Positions 59,041-64,000 of a DNA stretch of 64,000 nucleotides are shown here, piece after piece. Source of the DNA: Amorphophallus konjac (Eukaryota > Streptophyta > Magnoliopsida > Alismatales > Araceae); the NCBI GenBank assembly GCA_022559845.1, contig CM040123.1:297836642-297900641 (forward strand), in the 5' to 3' direction. The notes below the pieces were generated by a model. The model did not search any database and was not told the DNA's origin. It worked only from the letters and a program-made list of their open reading frames with translations. The position numbers were made by a program, and so were the translations under genes. Position 1 is the stretch's first letter. Each line of letters opens with the position of its first letter.

Positions 59041-61416
59041 TGTCACACCCAGATTTTCAGATCCTACATCCGTGGGTTTCGGAGTGTTTCCGCAGGTCTC
59101 AGAATGTGTTTTATAATTAAAAATGAATTTCAAGAATATTGGATCTTCGGGTCCCTTAAATATGATAAAATAAAATGTTTCTAGATTCCATGATTGACCG
59201 ACGAGTTATGCTTTTTTCGAGGATCGTCGGGTCAAAATTTAGGAATTTTCTCGCTTTGCTTGGATTTTCGATGAATAAGAGAAGAAGTAGAAGAAGAAAA
59301 GAAAAAATAAATAAAAAGAAAAAATGTTTTTCTTATTTAACCCCCCCTCAAACCCTTCTTTTCGCTCACTCTCTCACGTTCTCTCTTTCCCCGTCTCTCC
59401 CGTTTTCACCCTCTCCCTCCTGTCTCTCCCCTTCTCTCCCATTTCTCCCCATCTCCTCCCCCATTCTTTGGACGGCCGCCGGAGGACGCTGAGGAGGAGA
59501 CGGCGAGCAACGTGGGGCGGAGAGTGGGGCACATGAAGTTGAGTAACCCGAGGTGGCGGCGAGACGGACCGTGCGGGAACTCGTGAGGATTTCGGTGTTT
59601 CGGCGCGGATCGCCGTCAGTTTTGCATGGGATTCTTCGATCGAGGTAGGGGATGGATCCCAGCCCCTTGCATTTCGTTTCCCCCATGGTTTTATGCCGTC
59701 CCAGGCGAGTTTAGAGTGGGTTTCTTTATGCCAAGGAAATATCCATGTTTTGGGGGCGAATGGCGTTCTTCGCCGATTCGGGCGATTCCTTTTGACTTGA
59801 TTTAGTGGAATGATGTGTCGGATATCGGGGAGCTATTTCTCCTCGTTCGTTGTTCGTCTCCCCGTGATTCGGGGCCGTGGTGAGGCCGAGAGCGGGTTTG
59901 GTTTATATTTTGGGGTAAAATTATCATTTCGGGGTGTGGAATGATTTCATGTCATTTTGTGTGTGATTGTGGTCAATCGGTGTGTTTTGGCCTTGTGACC
60001 AGTGGCAATGAGTTTCCTGAGGTTTTGCCCCACGATCGGGGCAAATGGGACTCGATTCGAGGTGAAACGGCGGGTTCCCAATAGTTTTTGGTCAACCAAA
60101 GCATCGGTTCGGTCGTCTGGTGGGTGAGTCTGGCTCAGAACAGGGTGCAGCAGTTTTCTACCGGACCTGTTGGGTCGGTCGACCGCTGGTCCAGGTCGGT
60201 CGATCGATTTTTGAATCGGTCGACCAGTCCCTCACTGGTAGGGCTGCCAGCCCTGCCAGGTCGATCGATCGGTGCCAGGGTCGGTCGACCGACCCTGGGG
60301 TAGGCTGGCCAATGTGTTGGCCGGCCGATCTTCGTTTCGTCCGTTCCCCGAATGGTCCGGGACATGCGGCTTGTGCTTTTTAGTTTCTGTGTAGGATGTG
60401 GTACTTCGTTAACTGTACCCAAATGGGGATTGTGGGCTCAAGTAATTTCGAGTGTATGACGGCTTATTTTTCCCGCGTGTTTGACCTTATAAAGAGTGGT
60501 TCCGGACTGCGTGGCTTGGTTGTCTAGAGTTCGTCCCCGTGCGAGTTATGGACTAGAATCGCTAGTTGTGATATCCAATTTGTGACCCAGCCTGGGGCCG
60601 AGGTGTCCCTAGTGACAAGTGAGCGGGTTCATTCCCATGAGTTCAGTTAGACTGTGTGACCACGATTCTCCGAGTTAGCCTTCAGGGTGCAACCTCATGT
60701 TCATTTAGATATGATGTTTGACTCAGGCGAGGATAGTATGTAGACCGTGGATGGATCGGGCGAGGACAGCCTTGTGTGCACAACGCTTAGTGTTTCCCAG
60801 GCGAGGGCAGCCTGTTGTCGGGTGAGGATAGCCCTAGCCTATGTGCCTTGGTTAGGACAAGCGTACGGCGCTGACGGATGTAGAGACGTGTACCCCATGT
60901 CAGGTAGCAGGACACGACCGTGTTGACGGGCGCAGAGGCACGGATCTTAGCCAGTCCCTGGGTGAGGTGTGTGTGTGTGTGTCTCCGCCCCACTCGAGGA
61001 TAGGGTGTGGGTTGTATGTAGGAGACTTGAGAGTTGGATCCGTTGGTTAAGGTTGAGATACCGACAGCATTGTCGTGGCCCTTCCGGCGTGCGAGCTAGC
61101 TTCCCACGATGGCGAGGTTATGGTCTTTCCTTCGGGCATGAGGTTGACATACTCCTGCAGTGAGGCAGTGATCCTCCCGTGAGAGGAGGGTGTGTTCGGG
61201 GCCTGGTGGCCATGGTTGGGTTTCCCTTTTTGAGGTTTTGTGAGCTAGCATCTTTATGATAGCAGGGTCGTGATTTTCAAAGGGTAGCCGTAATTTCAGC
61301 GTGAGTCTGTCAGTCCTTTTTCGACCTTGAGGAAGCGTGTACGAACCACCTAGTAGTGTAGTTCTTGGTATTAGCGAGGTTACAAGGAATGGCGGGTAAA
61401 TTAATAAATTGTGTTA
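59041..61416 (+). mobile_element. Family Y' gypsy-type LTR, truncated
   Basis: It starts TGTCACACCCAG; the flank GACAT (59036-59040) would be its target duplication. A purine run (59278-59325), a CT-rich stretch (59340-59470), a GC-rich block and a GTCGAC cluster (60160-60310) match the order of 1-1209. It is cut at 61417 by another LTR. The frames at 59175-59686 and 60088-60422 are not supported as genes. Confidence 0.72.
60160..60310. repeat. GTCGAC cluster in right Y' LTR
   Basis: About seven GGTCGACC/GGTCGATCGATC units; counterpart of 708-912. Confidence 0.85.
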
Positions 61417-61974
61417 TGTAGTGCCCCAGAAGTTATGTAATAATTTCTGAGTTATTTATAGAATTTTCTGGAATTTATAAGGGCTAAATAAATTAATAAA
61501 AGGATTATTGGATTAATAAGTCATTATAAGGCCCAATTATGTTAAATAATTAACCTAGCCTATTTAAATAAAATCCAAAATGTTTAAGGACCAAGCCCAT
61601 TAAGTTTGGCCCATATTCTAAAAGGTTATTTAGCCTATTTATGTATTTTAAGGATAAAATACCATTTTATGGATAATAATATGGATAATTAACAAAAGAG
61701 TTTGATTTATGTTGAACCCTGTGCACGTTAGAAGTAGCGGTCTATCGTGCGACCGCCACAGCCATGTAACGCACCAGTCTTGATGTGTTACATCCTGTCA
61801 GTTCCGTGAATGGAAGAACGAGCAAAAAGATTAGAACTTTGGGATCCTATCTGTAGGAGATTAACTTGGGAGAGCTTATAACATTACTAAGGACTCTTAG
61901 GGATCAGGTTCTGGCAAATTAAGGACTCTAGAATCGATCTAATCTTCAAACCCTAGCCAAAACCCTATAAATAG

Positions 61975-61982
61975 GACCTAGT
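61975..61982 (+). promoter_or_regulatory. TATA box of X-type LTR
   Basis: TATAAATA in the context CCCTATAAATAGGACC, 558 bp into the LTR (600 bp in X). Confidence 0.65.
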
Positions 61983-62699
61983 TCTAAACTGAGCGACCCT
62001 TACTTTTGGCTCGTGAAGAATCAAGGTAAGGAGTCATAATTTCGGGTAAGTTCTTTAGAAGATTTTGTTTAGTATACCTTAGACTAATAGTTCTCCAAAT
62101 TTCGTGCTCGGAGATCAACCAACCAAGGAGATAGAAGCTTCCAAAGTCACTGATTCAGTCATAGCAACCCAGAATTCAGAGCAAAAGACCCCTGAAGATC
62201 AAGAGATTATGACGTCTAAACAAGGTAATTAGAGTTCAGTCCTTTAGAACTTTTGTTCACCTTAGTTTCAGCTTCTTACCCTCAAAATTTCACGTCTTAG
62301 GTCAAGAGATTGGAGAGATAGAGCAGCGTGAAGTTGCTAAAAAACCTAAGGAAAGGAAGAACTAGGGCGTGTTTTGCAGTCCCAAATTGGAAGATTAAAG
62401 CTCATTTAAGAGGTAGGTCATCTCATGATTGGCAAAAATATCTTGTTAGGGATAAAAGCCCTCTGGTTTTGATTGATTTCATGTATGATAGATCATAAAT
62501 TTCATGTTTTAATAGTTCTATACATTCATGCATCTCTTAGCCCTAAATGGAAAATAAAAGATATTATCTTGTCTATTCACTAAAACCCATGCATATAGTT
62601 GGCCTATACTTCGTTTATCATGTCTGGAATAGTTGTAGTATTTTGATTTCTAGGCATGTTATGTTTTCATAAACCTTTACTTTATTTTACTGCCAGCAG

Positions 62700-63570
62700 A
62701 CGATCTGACGCATCAAGGTAAAACCGTCACAATGATATAACGGCCTTACGATAAGCCGTCACACCCTCTGTTGCATTTTAATTACTTTATTATCTTTGAC
62801 GCATCATAACAGGAGCGTTACACTACTGTAACGGCCCCTCGATAAACCGTCACAAGACTGTAACGCGCCTATCCTAGACCGTCAGACACTGTGTTCTGTC
62901 AGCCCAAGACAGAATGATAACCGGTTAAAGTTTACCTATAAATAAGCTTAGATAGCTAAGTTTGGACCTGTTATCATGACTTTAAGTTTAATTATCGATT
63001 CATAATCGAAATTGCATAATTAAGGTGTCTTAAGTTATTTTAAATTATGTTAATTTCATGAGCCAAAATTTTATAGTTTTGTATCGAAATCATGATTTTC
63101 AATAATGTATTGACGGAGTTTATCTTGGTTTCACATTGCTACACATTGTCTCTCTATCTATAGAGTCATTTCTTTAAGTACATGACACATATTCCGGTAT
63201 GTTGTCCATTAGTTCACACTTTACACTATAGGATCATTTTTCTTGAACATGAGGACCTCTCTATTGGATATTCCTTCCAATGGACTAGGAAATCTTGTTT
63301 CAAGGCCTCCGTAATTCTCTGCGAGCCTGAGCTTCTCACTAGGACGCCGAGTTGGTTGTACCATTAAAGCCCATTTAGTAGATTACACTATCGATGTTTC
63401 TGGTTCTAGCAATGTAACGTATCTATACTGGACCGTCAGGAGCATCTAACGGCCCAATATAAGACCTTCACATTTCACTAAGTCTATTTTATTATTTCTG
63501 GAATCAGAGTAATGTAACGGCTGAATACTGGAGCGTCACATCATGTAACGGCCCAATCCTTGACCGTCAC
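62700..63570 (+). repeat. TAACGGCC...GACCGTCA repeat set
   Basis: At least eight units of about 25 bp, TGTAACGGCCCAATA-TGGACCGTCAC in consensus, occur in two groups (62700-62885 and 63410-63570). Each unit has opposed CGG/CCG arms. Confidence 0.8.
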
Positions 63571-64000
63571 ATTGTTTGAGTGCTTAACTCGAGGTTTGAC
63601 CTAAGGGTTGATGTTCCAAAGTTTCTAGATAGATTATTGATGATCTAGAACTTGCCATATTATCCAAAGAGGCTTAATATAATGAAATAAAAGTTAAAGA
63701 AATGTATCGTTATGTTGCTGATTTATTTCTATAAGCATAACCTTGTTTAAGTCATTCTTGACTCTCGCATTATTAAATTGAAGCGTTCATTCATTGAATA
63801 GTGTTATCATGAACTTATTGAATTATACATTATTGGCCATACTTTATTGTTACATGCGTGGAAGTAGCTTGATTTATACTTGAAGATGCGATCGAGCACT
63901 GATTGTGTTCAAGGGCTCTATGCTAGTCCCCTCGGCTGATTGCCGGAAACATACTATTATAAACCATGGGGTATGATGCTACTGGCGTCGCATTGCGCTG

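Larger units (their letters stand above)
61417..64000 (+). mobile_element. X-type gypsy LTR, runs off the window
   Basis: It starts TGTAGTGCCCCAG. At a similar distance as in X it has a TATA box, followed by a long T/A-rich leader and, near the window end, a CGGAAACATAC... GGCGTCGCATTGCGC stretch resembling X near 10380-10450. It carries a TAACGGCC/GACCGTCA repeat set (62700-63570). No gene is seen. Confidence 0.65.

Overview
The window is nuclear DNA of a flowering plant, built almost wholly from nested transposable elements. The evidence is plant-type LTRs (TG...CA ends, 5-bp target duplications, initiator-tRNA-Met primer sites of the TGGTATCAGAGC type), a CACTA DNA transposon, and spliced fragments of four plant genes. 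The GC-rich first exons of the RPL4 and NF-YB fragments suggest a monocot, but this is only a lean. No intact host gene, tRNA or rRNA gene is visible. Family labels (X, Y, Y', S1, S2, Tat1, Tat2, LARD) are local to this annotation.

Left block, 1-8371. A partial gypsy-type LTR (1-1209, family Y') is interrupted by a Tat-like Ty3/gypsy element, Tat1 (5' LTR 1210-2424, leader, broken gag 3486-5507, protease 7844-8371). Tat1 gag is split by a minus-strand solo LTR (5508-7838, duplication TAAAG).

Middle block, 8372-44082. A Tekay/Del-like Ty3/gypsy element runs 5' LTR - gag - protease - RT - RNase H - integrase - 3' LTR. Its two end LTRs belong to different families (X and Y), so it looks recombinant. 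Three insertions split its pol: a 5'-truncated SIRE-like copia end (13728-17056), a minus-strand solo LTR of the Tat1 family (17422-18774, duplication CCTGG) and a minus-strand gag-only SIRE-like element (LARD, 19737-40965). One LTR of the LARD carries a complete but decayed SIRE-like Ty1/copia element (28708-39151, duplication AGGAG). At its deepest the nest is five layers.

Right block, 44083-64000. A minus-strand Tat-like gag (Tat2) is split by a SIRE-like solo LTR (46271-58702, duplication GGGCC). That LTR carries a 10.9-kb CACTA transposon (46622-57499, duplication TTT) with pieces of four host genes, all on the + strand: ribosomal protein L4, NF-YB, the plastid ATP/ADP translocase and a MOSC-domain protein. 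An X-family solo LTR (49037-52233, duplication AGTTT) sits inside the CACTA. The window ends in a Y' LTR (59041-61416) cut by an X-type LTR that runs off the edge.

The main points of interest are the multi-gene capture by the CACTA element; the gag-only element with five tandem zinc knuckles; a GGTCGGTGCA repeat array in the LTRs of both the gag-only element and the copia inside it; and GTCGAC-centred repeat clusters found in both gypsy and copia LTRs.
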